Source: a virus
DNA: 64,000 nt
Virus record (IMG/VR): IMGVR_UViG_3300022689_000130
Span: 80,665-144,664 of that record
Direction: 5' to 3' (one strand)
Positions 8,418 to 17,900 of the stretch are shown in pieces. A model generated the notes under the pieces. The model made no database searches, was not told the origin of the DNA, and saw only the letters and a program-made list of their open reading frames with translations. Position 1 is the first letter of the stretch; the number at the start of each line of letters is the position of its first letter. Both the position numbers and the translations under genes were made by a program.

Positions 8418-10168
8418 TGGCACTTAATCGTAATATTGACAAATATACTAAACAAGTACGCCCAGCCTATAATCAAAATGAAATAGACGGCGGACTTAAG
8501 ATTCCTACTGGTGTTTACCGTGGCACTGTTGTTGACACAAATGATCCAAACCGTGAGGGACGGGTCAAAGTGCAGGTTGCCCGGTTCTACGGCACATTCA
8601 CGCCTGGTCAATCAACAGGAACAAATGTGGACCCAGAAAGCTACAAGGGCGCGATGTGGTGCCGAACGTTGCTATCACAAGGCGGAACCACTCCACCAGC
8701 AGAAGGACCAAACGGCACAGTTAGCCAAAACTCATATGGTATAACTGGTCAACCTCCTAGTCTTAACAACGAAGTCTTGGTGGCATTTGGAGAAGACTTA
8801 CACAGTGGTATTGTGCTGGGTGTGCTACCCGACCCACAAAAGATTAGAGGCATTAATGGTGCTGGTGTAACTCGGCAAACGGCAAGCGGTGAGACAACTA
8901 TTGGCCAAGAAATTTCTAGAACTAATTCATCACTTGACGATTTACCAGATGAGCACCCGCAAGCAGAAGCCTTGCGTAATCAAGGACTAGATCGTGACCG
9001 TATTCGTGGTCAAAATTTTTCAAGTCCTACGCGAGATCCTAGTTCGCGTACTATGGGTATGTCTACTCCAGCCGGCCACGCTATTACACTAGACGACGGT
9101 AGTCTTGAAGATGGCGATCAGTTAGGTATGCGTCTTCGCACTGCAGGCGGCGCACAAATACTCATGGATGATACAAATGGTCTTACATATATTATCAACC
9201 GCGAGGGTAATGTATGGATCGAAATGAACCGTAACGGTGATCTTGACATTTACGCTGGCAATTCTATTAATATGCATACACAAGGAGACTTCAACCTTCA
9301 CTGTGGCGGCAGTTTCAACCTACAAACAGGTAACGATATCAATATGAGAGCGTTGGGTGGTATTAAATATCAAGCGGTAGCTGGCCCCTTTGACATCACC
9401 AGCGGCGCCAACTTAAACCTCACCGCCGACGGCAATGGTAATGTTAGTGTTGCTGGAAATTATCGAGAAACTGCGGCACGTATTGACATGAATGGTCCTG
9501 CAGCTGAAGTTGCCGCGCAACCTCAGACAACTCAACTTACTGGGAATACCAACGTGACAGAAAGCGTGAGCCGTCGCGTTCCTGAATCAGAGCCATGGGC
9601 TGGGCATTTAGATGTTAGTGTGCTTGATACTTCTTCAGCGAGTGGTGCTGTGGCTCAAGGTGAAAGTGACAGTTACTATTATGGTAGCCCGACCGATTTC
9701 AGCAGCTACAATGACCAAACTGGCAGCTTTGACCTTAACAATTTCCCTCCAAGCACAGGTGGTAATTTTATAAGCTTTACAGGAAATGTAGACCGCCGTA
9801 TTGATCCAGATTTGCTGAGCAAAGTAGAAGAAGTTGCTCGGCGATTTGGCAGACCTCTTACAATTACAAGTGGATTTCGTTCACCAAGTTACAACGCAAG
9901 GGTTGGCGGGGCTAGACGTAGCCAACACCAATTAGGCCGCGCTGTAGACATTTCGGGTAGTGGCTTGACGAATCAGGACCGCTTGGATCTTATAGCAATT
10001 GCTAGTTCTATTGGCATAAAAGGAATCGGTGTTTACAATGGAGGCAGCTTGCATTTTGATAATCGTGATGGGGCAAGAGCAGGATGGGGTAGCGATTACA
10101 CCAGTCGCAGTATTCCTAGCTATGCAGTCGCCACTCTCAATAAACATCGAAGTGGAGGATTTGCATGA
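8417..10168 (+). CDS. 5: gp5-like baseplate spike with C-terminal M15 peptidase domain
   Basis: The N-terminal OB-fold (GVYRGTVVDTNDPNREGRV, about residues 32-50) and a middle region of short beta repeats (GNSINMHTQGDFNLHCGGSF and following) match the gp5/VgrG spike. Instead of the internal lysozyme of T4 gp5, the last 130 residues form a peptidase M15-type domain: TSGFRSPSYN, then SQHQLGRAVDI with His504 and Asp511, then LHFD with His546, the zinc triad of D-Ala-D-Ala carboxypeptidase-like enzymes. It probably trims peptide cross-links in host peptidoglycan as the tail tip penetrates. A linker rich in Ser and Gly (about 395-455) joins the two parts. The stop overlaps the next start by four bases. 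Confidence 0.8.
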   Translation: MALNRNIDKYTKQVRPAYNQNEIDGGLKIPTGVYRGTVVDTNDPNREGRVKVQVARFYGTFTPGQSTGTNVDPESYKGAMWCRTLLSQGGTTPPAEGPNGTVSQNSYGITGQPPSLNNEVLVAFGEDLHSGIVLGVLPDPQKIRGINGAGVTRQTASGETTIGQEISRTNSSLDDLPDEHPQAEALRNQGLDRDRIRGQNFSSPTRDPSSRTMGMSTPAGHAITLDDGSLEDGDQLGMRLRTAGGAQILMDDTNGLTYIINREGNVWIEMNRNGDLDIYAGNSINMHTQGDFNLHCGGSFNLQTGNDINMRALGGIKYQAVAGPFDITSGANLNLTADGNGNVSVAGNYRETAARIDMNGPAAEVAAQPQTTQLTGNTNVTESVSRRVPESEPWAGHLDVSVLDTSSASGAVAQGESDSYYYGSPTDFSSYNDQTGSFDLNNFPPSTGGNFISFTGNVDRRIDPDLLSKVEEVARRFGRPLTITSGFRSPSYNARVGGARRSQHQLGRAVDISGSGLTNQDRLDLIAIASSIGIKGIGVYNGGSLHFDNRDGARAGWGSDYTSRSIPSYAVATLNKHRSGGFA

Positions 10169-10881
10169 CGCAATTACGTTTGGTGGAAGCTGGCCGCCGT
10201 ATCCAATGGGATACATTTCAAGTTCAAGACGAGTATGCAACTCAGTTTCGTATCAATGTGGGTATTGCAATTGTAAGCGAAAGCATGACCGACCTCATGT
10301 TAAGTTACAAGACATGGTCGGGTATTCGGTATCTTAACGAAGATGGAGAATATGAGATAGGATATGGTGTAGGAGATCCAGATAGTCGTCAAGGCTACAC
10401 TGAAGAGCAAGCATATGGAGAATGGATTAGTTTTGTGCGAAATCGACAGCAAAGCCTTCGCAACCAGCTTCCTGTTGTAGCAATCACCCAGGCAGCGTAT
10501 GACGCATTACTCAGCCTTTACATTGATACTGGCACTTGGAGAACAGTAGTGGCTGAAGAAGGCACATATGATCTCGCGGATGCTGTAAAAAATTCTAACT
10601 GGTTACTTGTTGCAGACATAATTTCACGTGGAATCGTCAATCCTGATCTGCGCCGCGCCGAAGCAGGCGTTGTGCAGCTTGGCGCTTATCCTACATTCAA
10701 AACAAGACGTCAGCAGCGCACACAAGGCGTGCAAGAACTGCGTAAGCGTTACATCAACGGACTAACTAACGAATTTGAACGGACTCAGGCTGAGTTCGTT
10801 TATTACCGCCAATTGGGAATTTTCTTGCCAGGCATGAGTCAACTTCGTCAGCGCCGTGTCGTGGCTCAAGCTTTGACTTGA
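10165..10881 (+). CDS. GH24 lysozyme-like protein with degenerate active site
   Basis: The 238-residue protein keeps the T4-lysozyme-type outline: KTWSGIRYL aligns with the helix-1 DEGLRL segment, DGEYEIGYG with the beta hairpin, AITQAAYDALLSLYIDTGT with the middle helix, and NPDLRRAEAGVVQLGAY with the family's NRRxxE-type C-terminal helix. However, the catalytic Glu position is Ser52, and the position of T4 Thr26 is Glu64. An ordinary lysozyme mechanism is therefore unlikely. It follows the spike gene with an ATGA overlap, so a structural or wall-binding role in the baseplate is more plausible than lysis. Extra helical residues extend both ends. Confidence 0.6.
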   Translation: MTQLRLVEAGRRIQWDTFQVQDEYATQFRINVGIAIVSESMTDLMLSYKTWSGIRYLNEDGEYEIGYGVGDPDSRQGYTEEQAYGEWISFVRNRQQSLRNQLPVVAITQAAYDALLSLYIDTGTWRTVVAEEGTYDLADAVKNSNWLLVADIISRGIVNPDLRRAEAGVVQLGAYPTFKTRRQQRTQGVQELRKRYINGLTNEFERTQAEFVYYRQLGIFLPGMSQLRQRRVVAQALT

Positions 10882-11055
10882 ATTATGACACAATCTTTGC
10901 TTTGGGGGCAACTGCGGCGACCTCTGCAAGCAGGCTTTTTTCGTTTTGAAGTTGGAAATCCAGCTACGGAACAGAACGCCGTCCAGCTCAAGGTCAGCAG
11001 TCCAAGGCCGGCTCGAAGTCCAGTTGTCTTTGCGAATGTGAATGCAAACTTTCAT
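10762..11055 (-). CDS. Small leftward gene embedded in the late block
   Basis: A 97-residue frame on the minus strand that overlaps the end of the lysozyme-like gene by 120 bases. It is supported by signals rather than homology: AAAGGAG (11071-11065) nine bases before the ATG, and a sigma70 promoter with 17-base spacing just upstream. The first 40 residues (MKVCIHIRKDNW; ADLELDGVLFRSWISNF) look like a folded protein; the rest is low in hydrophobic residues and antisense to the neighbouring gene, so the true end could be different or the product could act as RNA. No family recognised. It would be transcribed early, against the late genes. Confidence 0.45.
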   Translation of the reverse strand: MKVCIHIRKDNWTSSRPWTADLELDGVLFRSWISNFKTKKACLQRSPQLPPKQRLCHNSSQSLSHDTALTKLTHAWQENSQLAVINELSLSPFKFVS

Positions 11056-11083
11056 ATGTCTTGTCTCCTTTGCTTACAATACC

Positions 11084-11112
11084 AATATAAGCAAAATGCC
11101 TTGGTTTGTCAA
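11084..11112 (-). promoter_or_regulatory. Sigma70-type promoter for the embedded leftward gene
   Basis: Reading leftward: TTGACA (11112-11107), exactly 17 bases, TATATT (11089-11084). The start would be near 11077, about 20 bases before the ATG at 11055, leaving room for the AAAGGAG site. Confidence 0.7.
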
Positions 11113-11147
11113 CAACTATTTTCAAAAATACGTAGTTTTTCTAGGAC

Positions 11148-11155
11148 ATAAATAT
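11148..11155 (+). promoter_or_regulatory. Late promoter (ATAAATAT) for gp25 and gp6
   Basis: Exact match to the box at 5369. It ends only five bases before the gp25 ATG, so initiation at the usual distance would fall on or inside the start codon. Confidence 0.6.
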
Positions 11156-11159
11156 TATT

Positions 11160-11525
11160 ATGGCAACTTTCGTAGGATTTTCCACATTTGGTAAACGCAC
11201 TGGTACTCGTAATTTAGAGGATAAGGAGTTGGCCAAGCGTGATCTGCTTAATAATTTTTATACCCGTCGGGGAGAACGTCTGGGTGAACCAGAGTTTGGT
11301 AGTATACTCCCAGAGCTAGTATTTGAGCAATTTGACCAACTTGTGATTGATGCAGCAGATGAAGATGTTCGTCGGATTATTGATCTAGACCCTCGGTGGA
11401 GGCTCATTGATTATCAAATTGATACTGGTGAAAATGAACTCACCATTGAAGTTCAACTTCAATATGTTCCAGACCTAAGTAACGATACGTTGCTTCTTGA
11501 ATACACAGGCACAGAAGAGATTTAA
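11160..11525 (+). CDS. 25: Baseplate wedge protein gp25-like
   Basis: The 121-residue protein has the gpW/gp25 lysozyme-like sheath-initiator pattern: RDLLNNFYTRRGERLGEPEFGSILP, then LVIDAADEDVRRIIDLDPRW, then TIEVQLQYV. The sheath initiator binds wedge proteins and starts sheath assembly. T4 gp25 is 132 residues. An AGGA sits 13 bases upstream, partly inside the late-promoter region. The gp6 gene begins one base after the stop, the standard T4-like order. Confidence 0.9.
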   Translation: MATFVGFSTFGKRTGTRNLEDKELAKRDLLNNFYTRRGERLGEPEFGSILPELVFEQFDQLVIDAADEDVRRIIDLDPRWRLIDYQIDTGENELTIEVQLQYVPDLSNDTLLLEYTGTEEI

Positions 11526-11526
11526 C

Positions 11527-14500
11527 ATGGCCCAAAGCGTAAGACAAAGAAATCTATTTTCAGCTGAAGATTTCCGATTGATTTATGACAGCTTCAAACA
11601 GGCAAACTTCCAAGCTTATGACTACGATTCAATACGTGGTGCATTGGTTGATTACGTCAAGCAACAATATCCAGAAAATTTCAACGACTGGATTCAATCA
11701 AGTGAGTTTGTTGCATTAATCGAGACCTTAGCATTCCTCGCACACAGTTTAGCATTTCGTATTGATCAGGCTGGACGAGAGAACTTTCTAAGTACCGCTG
11801 AGCGCCGCGCGAGTATTTTGCGCATTGCAGACTTTCTAGGCTACACACCAACACGTCATCAGCCAGCGCGCGGCGAGCTAAAAGTTGTCAGTATTCGCAC
11901 GACTCAAGACGTCTTTGATATAAACGGCAACTCACTTAAGAATAAGAGCGTGGATTTTGAAGATGATTTCCAGAACTTCTTGCTAGTTATGAACTCAGTA
12001 CTCAGTGAAAATAACAAGTTTGGTCGCCCAACTAGCAGTATTCGGATTGGAAATATCAAGAATGATATCTATGCGACAAATATCGCACCAGGCCGTGATG
12101 TAGTGTTTTCATTTAATGGCGAAGTTAATGGTGCTCGTAGACCATTTGAAGTGCATGGTTTAGAGATCAATCAAGCCACTAAATCATTGCAAGAAAGTGA
12201 ACCTAACCCAGAAGACAGTTTTGATCTTGTCTATAAAAATGACGGGCAAGGTTTAGGAAGTAACAATACCGGGTTTTTTGTGGGCTTCAAACAAGGCTCT
12301 TTACAGTTCAACGATGTAAATGCTGATAGCGCGATTAGTAACCTAATAATCGATATTGGCACAACCAATGTCAATAACAATGATGTTTGGGTTCAAGAAA
12401 TCAATAATGATGGACAAGTGCAAGAAACCTGGACCAAGGTTGACAGTAGTTTTGGTGCCAACACCGTGTTTAACAATATTCGCCAAGACAATCGTAAGCT
12501 TTACACAGTTAAAACTGTTGAAGATGATAATATCAACGTGGTATTTGGTGATGGCGTATTTAGCGACATACCGAACGGCCTAATAAGAATCTGGTATCGC
12601 AATGGATTGAATCAGACATACACACTCGATCCAGAAGACATTGGCACTGCAACGTTTGGATTCAAATACAATGCTGCCGATAATAACACGTATACAGTAA
12701 CATTTACCTTAGAATTGCAAGAGCCTGTCACAAATGCAGCGGCGCAGGAATCAGTCACTAGTATCAAAAATAATGCCGGCAGAGTTTTTGCAGCGCAGGA
12801 CCGTCTGATTACTGCCGAAGATTACTCTGCATACCCTCTAAGTGTTAGTGAAAATGTTAAAAAAATCAAAGCTATCAATCGCACTTATGCAGGCCATAGT
12901 CGCTTTATCAAACCACAGGATCCAACCGGCCAATACCAAAGTGTTGATATGTTGGCTGATGACGGTTATATCTACAGTGAGCCTGTCAATTATCGAACAA
13001 CCCTGCGTCTACCAAGCACACTTAACGCAGAACAAATTTACGAACGTTATGTTGCTGATGTTATCAAGAATCCGGAAGTTATCAATTTATTTTACGACAA
13101 ATTTGTAGAAACAGACATAGACTTTGAATTAGAATCTACTAGCTTTGAATGGCAGCAAATCACCAGTGGCTATCGCGGTTCAACTGGTTATTTTACACAG
13201 GACGGCGTGATCAAAAAAATTGGCAGCAACGCAACAACAGATATGAATATTGCCCGGCCCGGTAGCATTGTTGAGTTTATTGAAACTCCGTATAACAACG
13301 GCACAATCGGCACAATCGGGCAAACTCTGCAGATTATAAATGCAGGTAGCGGATACACTGCAACACCATTGGTCGAAATTTTAGGGACAGGCAATGGTGC
13401 AACAGCAGAAGCAACCATTGCCGGCGGTCAACTCTCGGCAGTTACAATCACAAATGGAGGCACTGGATATCAGAATCCAGTTGCAGTGAGAATTGTTGGC
13501 GGGGGCGGGACAGGTGCTGAAGTGGCAGCAACGGCTAGCAGTGCAACTCGAACTTGGGCTCGAGTGGTAGATGTTGTTCTCGACGGACAAGGAATCATTG
13601 ATAGCAACGGTAATCCAACTGGACTTACAACCAGAGGCCAAGGAGCAGTTGTTCTGAATAAAGCAATTCCGAATACTGCAAGAGTTACTCGAGTTTTCCC
13701 AGCATATGCGACCCAATTTTCATTAGACGAGCGTGACGCTATTATCACAGAAATTGAAGGACGTAATACATTTGGTTTACGTTTTGATGCTTTTGCAAGT
13801 GAATGGAAGATTGTCCGCGCGGGCGATCTTGCACCGACAAACGAAAATAGTCCAAACTTCTTTAGCTTTGATAATGCAGGCAATACATCAAGCAGTAACC
13901 TTGATAATAGCTGGATAGTTCGCGTTGAATACACTGCAGACGCTTGGACAATTGTCACACGTCGCACACGTTATGTATTTGGTAGCGACGAACGCATTCG
14001 TTTCTACAATCAGAATGGCAACATGAGATTCAATATTGAAACCAACAAACCAGAGCGTGATCGTATAATTGTTAAAGGAGTCAATACACGACCGAATGGC
14101 AACGGATTTTCAATTGGTAATGATCAGACATTTTTTGTTTACAAATATTACACTGAGCCTGACGGATACACAGATGGTCGTAAAGTAATCATTACAGTAG
14201 CCGATGTTGACAACGACAATTATCCAGACGATCCGTTAGCATTTAAGGATATAACTGGTGCAGATACAATCAATTTGAATACAATTTTCGAAGACGGATT
14301 CGCATATACTGTCCGTTCAGATACAGGAACGGCTGTGCCGGGCAGAGAATTTTTGGATTTCAAATGGAAACGAGTAAGCGCAAGCAATTATCGTATCGAC
14401 CCGAGCCTCAGCAATATTATTGATGTATTCGTGCTCAATCAAAATTATGATAACAACTTTCGCAAGTGGATCGCTGATAGCCGCCAGGCAGCAACTCGTC

Positions 14501-14955
14501 CAGAACCGCCAGATGCAGTTGATCTTGAACGTCAGTTTGCCAGCTTGAATACTAAAAAAGCAATAAGTGATAGCATTGTATATCGGGCTGCGGAATATAA
14601 AGTTTTGTTTGGTGAACTCGCAGATGTTGAACTGCAAGGAAAATTTAGGGTGGTTAAGGTAGCAGGCACAACACTTACTGACAACGAAATCAAATCACGT
14701 ATTCTAGCAATTATCAAAGATTTCTTCAATATCGAAAATTGGGATTTTGGTGAAATATTCTATTTTACTGAGTTGAGTGCATATATTCATCAGCAGATGC
14801 CAGGGGTAATAAGTAGCGTAGTAATCACCCCAATACAATCTAATAGCAAATTCGGTGATTTATTCCAGGTCATTCCAGAAAGTAACGAGTTGTTCATCCC
14901 GGACGTAACACTACAAGACATTGAAATTGTCAACTCATTAAATACATTAAGGTAA
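11527..14955 (+). CDS. 6: Baseplate wedge protein gp6-like (J-type), enlarged
   Basis: A 1,142-residue protein directly after gp25, the position of gp6. The ATG at 11527 is chosen because it follows the gp25 stop directly and begins the family-like MAQSVRQRNLFSAEDF. The N-terminal part (ALVDYVKQQYPENFNDWI, then SLAFRIDQAGRENFL, then RRASILRIADFLGYTP) is typical of gp6/baseplate J proteins, which close the baseplate ring and trigger sheath contraction. It is much longer than T4 gp6 (660). One insertion (about residues 604-672) is a glycine-rich module with two GxGY turns that also occurs in the next protein. Confidence 0.85.
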   Translation: MAQSVRQRNLFSAEDFRLIYDSFKQANFQAYDYDSIRGALVDYVKQQYPENFNDWIQSSEFVALIETLAFLAHSLAFRIDQAGRENFLSTAERRASILRIADFLGYTPTRHQPARGELKVVSIRTTQDVFDINGNSLKNKSVDFEDDFQNFLLVMNSVLSENNKFGRPTSSIRIGNIKNDIYATNIAPGRDVVFSFNGEVNGARRPFEVHGLEINQATKSLQESEPNPEDSFDLVYKNDGQGLGSNNTGFFVGFKQGSLQFNDVNADSAISNLIIDIGTTNVNNNDVWVQEINNDGQVQETWTKVDSSFGANTVFNNIRQDNRKLYTVKTVEDDNINVVFGDGVFSDIPNGLIRIWYRNGLNQTYTLDPEDIGTATFGFKYNAADNNTYTVTFTLELQEPVTNAAAQESVTSIKNNAGRVFAAQDRLITAEDYSAYPLSVSENVKKIKAINRTYAGHSRFIKPQDPTGQYQSVDMLADDGYIYSEPVNYRTTLRLPSTLNAEQIYERYVADVIKNPEVINLFYDKFVETDIDFELESTSFEWQQITSGYRGSTGYFTQDGVIKKIGSNATTDMNIARPGSIVEFIETPYNNGTIGTIGQTLQIINAGSGYTATPLVEILGTGNGATAEATIAGGQLSAVTITNGGTGYQNPVAVRIVGGGGTGAEVAATASSATRTWARVVDVVLDGQGIIDSNGNPTGLTTRGQGAVVLNKAIPNTARVTRVFPAYATQFSLDERDAIITEIEGRNTFGLRFDAFASEWKIVRAGDLAPTNENSPNFFSFDNAGNTSSSNLDNSWIVRVEYTADAWTIVTRRTRYVFGSDERIRFYNQNGNMRFNIETNKPERDRIIVKGVNTRPNGNGFSIGNDQTFFVYKYYTEPDGYTDGRKVIITVADVDNDNYPDDPLAFKDITGADTINLNTIFEDGFAYTVRSDTGTAVPGREFLDFKWKRVSASNYRIDPSLSNIIDVFVLNQNYDNNFRKWIADSRQAATRPEPPDAVDLERQFASLNTKKAISDSIVYRAAEYKVLFGELADVELQGKFRVVKVAGTTLTDNEIKSRILAIIKDFFNIENWDFGEIFYFTELSAYIHQQMPGVISSVVITPIQSNSKFGDLFQVIPESNELFIPDVTLQDIEIVNSLNTLR

Positions 14956-14963
14956 ATTAATAA

Positions 14964-17900
14964 ATGGCAAACAAATATCGAGCCAATCCAAAAGACGTAA
15001 AAAACTTTACTCAGAGCTCTGAAATAAAGCTGTCACAAGACTTTCAAGACTACAGTGAGTTTCTGCCGAATGTCAATCGCAGTGAATCATTGCAGAGATT
15101 CTTTGGTGCAACTGTCAATCAATTACTCAGCAGTGGATCGACACAAAGCATTGATACCTATTGGGGGCGTCTCGCCGGCCGCAATTATAATCCAAACAGT
15201 GAGCTATTCAATCCAGAAACAGATGCTATACGCCTCAATTATCAATTTCAGCCTGGCACAGTGAGTAAGTCGGAAGGCGAAACACAACAAACTGTGAGCT
15301 ATATCAATTGGCTTAAAAGACTTGAAAGCTTGGGGTCTGACCTAAACAATCATGATCGTCTATTTGCAGAGCCGGGATATGTTCTAGATCTTCCTATTAA
15401 TGCAGATATGTTCATTAATTACCGTAATTACTATTGGATTGAAGGTTTAATTCCGGTTATCGAAATTGAACCAACTAGTGCTGATCCGATCGTCTTAGAC
15501 GACATTGTATCGCAGAGCCAATATACTACACCTGAATTGAGTAATCACAAAGAAGTTACTTTTGTAAATGGTTTGTTGGTCAAGTTCACTGGACCGTATG
15601 TATCAAGCACCAGTGGAAATTGGTTCACAGATTGGACTTATTATATTGAAAATGTAGGCGGGGCAGATGGAATTCAACTCGTGCCTAAATTCGATGCGGC
15701 AGGAAATGATTTATTCCCAAGTTTAACACCATACGAAGTTCCGATTCGAGAAGGATGGGATACGGTTGAATGGGATACTACAGCATGGGATGGTACCGCG
15801 CCCTTTGCGTCTTATGATGTGAACACAACCTTTGAGCGCCAAGATCTCAATCTTAATAAGAGCTATATTGTTATGGAACGCTGGGCGGCGGACAAGAACG
15901 CTTGGGCCCGCAGCAATAAGTGGTTCAGTATTCATGCCCTGCGCCAGGCAACAGAATTCAATGATCTAGACCTTAATGCATATTTGAATGTGCGCACACG
16001 AGCTGATCGACCAATTCTTGAATATCGTGCAAACATGGAATTGTTCAAACACTGCAAAAACTATGTTGAAACTGTAGACTATGCTATTAGTCTCGACCAA
16101 GCTACTGAAATGCTAAGCGGTATTGATCAGTTTGCAATTGACGACGAAAATGTTATACAGAACGGCGATATAGTTCTTGTTGCAAAGATAAACGATGATG
16201 GCCCTGGCCCATTTAGTGGGGCATTTAGCAGCGCATTTAACGTCGGTGTGCAGAGCGTATATTTCGGAGATGCATTTGTAGTAGATGGTGTTGGTAGCAA
16301 TATAACATTGACGCCATATGCAAGTTACAGTGTCGACGATTACGTTATTGTTGGCAAAGGCACTGAGCGGGGTGCGGTCTATTGCCTTGAGCAAGAAGGC
16401 GAGGGCTGGAAGCTATCTCAAAACAAACTCAAGGCCGGCACCGCCCCGCTTTTCAATCTTTATGATCAGGATAACCATCCTCTGAGCGATCGCACAGAAA
16501 ACGACTTTGCTGGCGATCCTGTTTTCCGTTACAAGCCAAATCCAAATGGTGCTATTGATAAGGAATTGGGTTTCGCACCGACGTTTACCGAGCAAGGATC
16601 GTTCAATAATTATGATTTTGAATGGACGTTGAGTAATACCCGTTACAATGAAAACATCACAGTAGAGACTAGCGAAGAGATTCGTGGATACTACTTCTGG
16701 CGTGATCACGTTCGTAATGAATACTTTAATGGCTGGAGTAATATTCGTGGCGGTCAGCGTGTTCCTATTATACAAACCATTTTGGCTAATGGAGTGGATA
16801 ACCCAGAATTTGAGCTAGGCACCGATAAAGTCTCATACACAACTGAATACACAATTGAACTTAATGATGATGCATATCGTTTCAGCGAGCATAGCTATAT
16901 TGATGTACATCCAGTCGGTTATGCTAATCCAGAAATGATTTGGAAGACCGACACAGTATACACGGTTAACACACTAATTTCAGACCCTACACGCATGCCA
17001 GTATTTCTTGATGCCCAAGGAAATCCGAATGCAGAAATCGTTGTGACAGTTGTCAGCGATGTGTTGGCCGAGATCACGATTAATGACGCATATCCATTTG
17101 ATAAGTTGCGTTACCAAGATCCAAGTGATAGCACAAACTTTGGTGAGATCTTCCTCAGTAACACAAATCAAAATCGTTACACAGTTCAACTAAATGGACA
17201 ATATCTTAAAGAAGATGTAGACTATACCTTTTCTGGCACCAAAATTACAGTTACAGCCGAGACACAAGAAAATGACGTTCTAGAATTGATGTATGTTGCA
17301 GATGCTGACATTCAAAATGTTGTTTACGATGTTGCTCCAGTGCATTTCTTCAATAGTGAAAACCGTCCATTTGTTGGCGCCGGTTATGACGATTTGATTA
17401 AGCATTTTACCCGTCAGCTAACTGCATTGCCAGGCTTCGAAGGTGATTTAGGTGGCATCAACAACTACCACAATATTCTTCGACTTCATTCATATGATGG
17501 GTTAATTCGCCAGCAAATCTTCCAAACCAAAAAGGCGCAATACCTAATCGATCAAGAATCAATTAACCCGATTCGTGCACTCAAAAGTGTATCACGTGAC
17601 TATGATGACTTCAAAACAACTTTCAAGAACAAAGTTCGTCAATTATGGGAAAATGAAAGCTGGGAAAACGTGCGCGCAATTGTCGACCGTGCAGTAAGTG
17701 ATATCAATATCGGTAAGAATAAAGAATTCAAATACGCTTACAGTGACATGTTATATGCGCGCCGATTCCAAAGTTTTGCATACCTGATTGATAAAGATTC
17801 ACCAGCACTAATTTACGAGGTGCCAGAAACAATTAACTGTTATGGTGATAAAAAAAATCATCTGCAAATCTGGATCAAAGAATTTGATTTTGCATTAGAT

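Noticed and set aside
10926-10942. Possible intrinsic terminator (CTGC-AA-GCAG followed by T-run)
   Set aside because: The loop would be only two bases, and the alternative stem is three base pairs, so it is too weak.
10885-11151. Rightward 88-residue frame
   Set aside because: No Shine-Dalgarno sequence; the minus strand has a promoter, AAAGGAG and ATG in the same place, which is the better reading.
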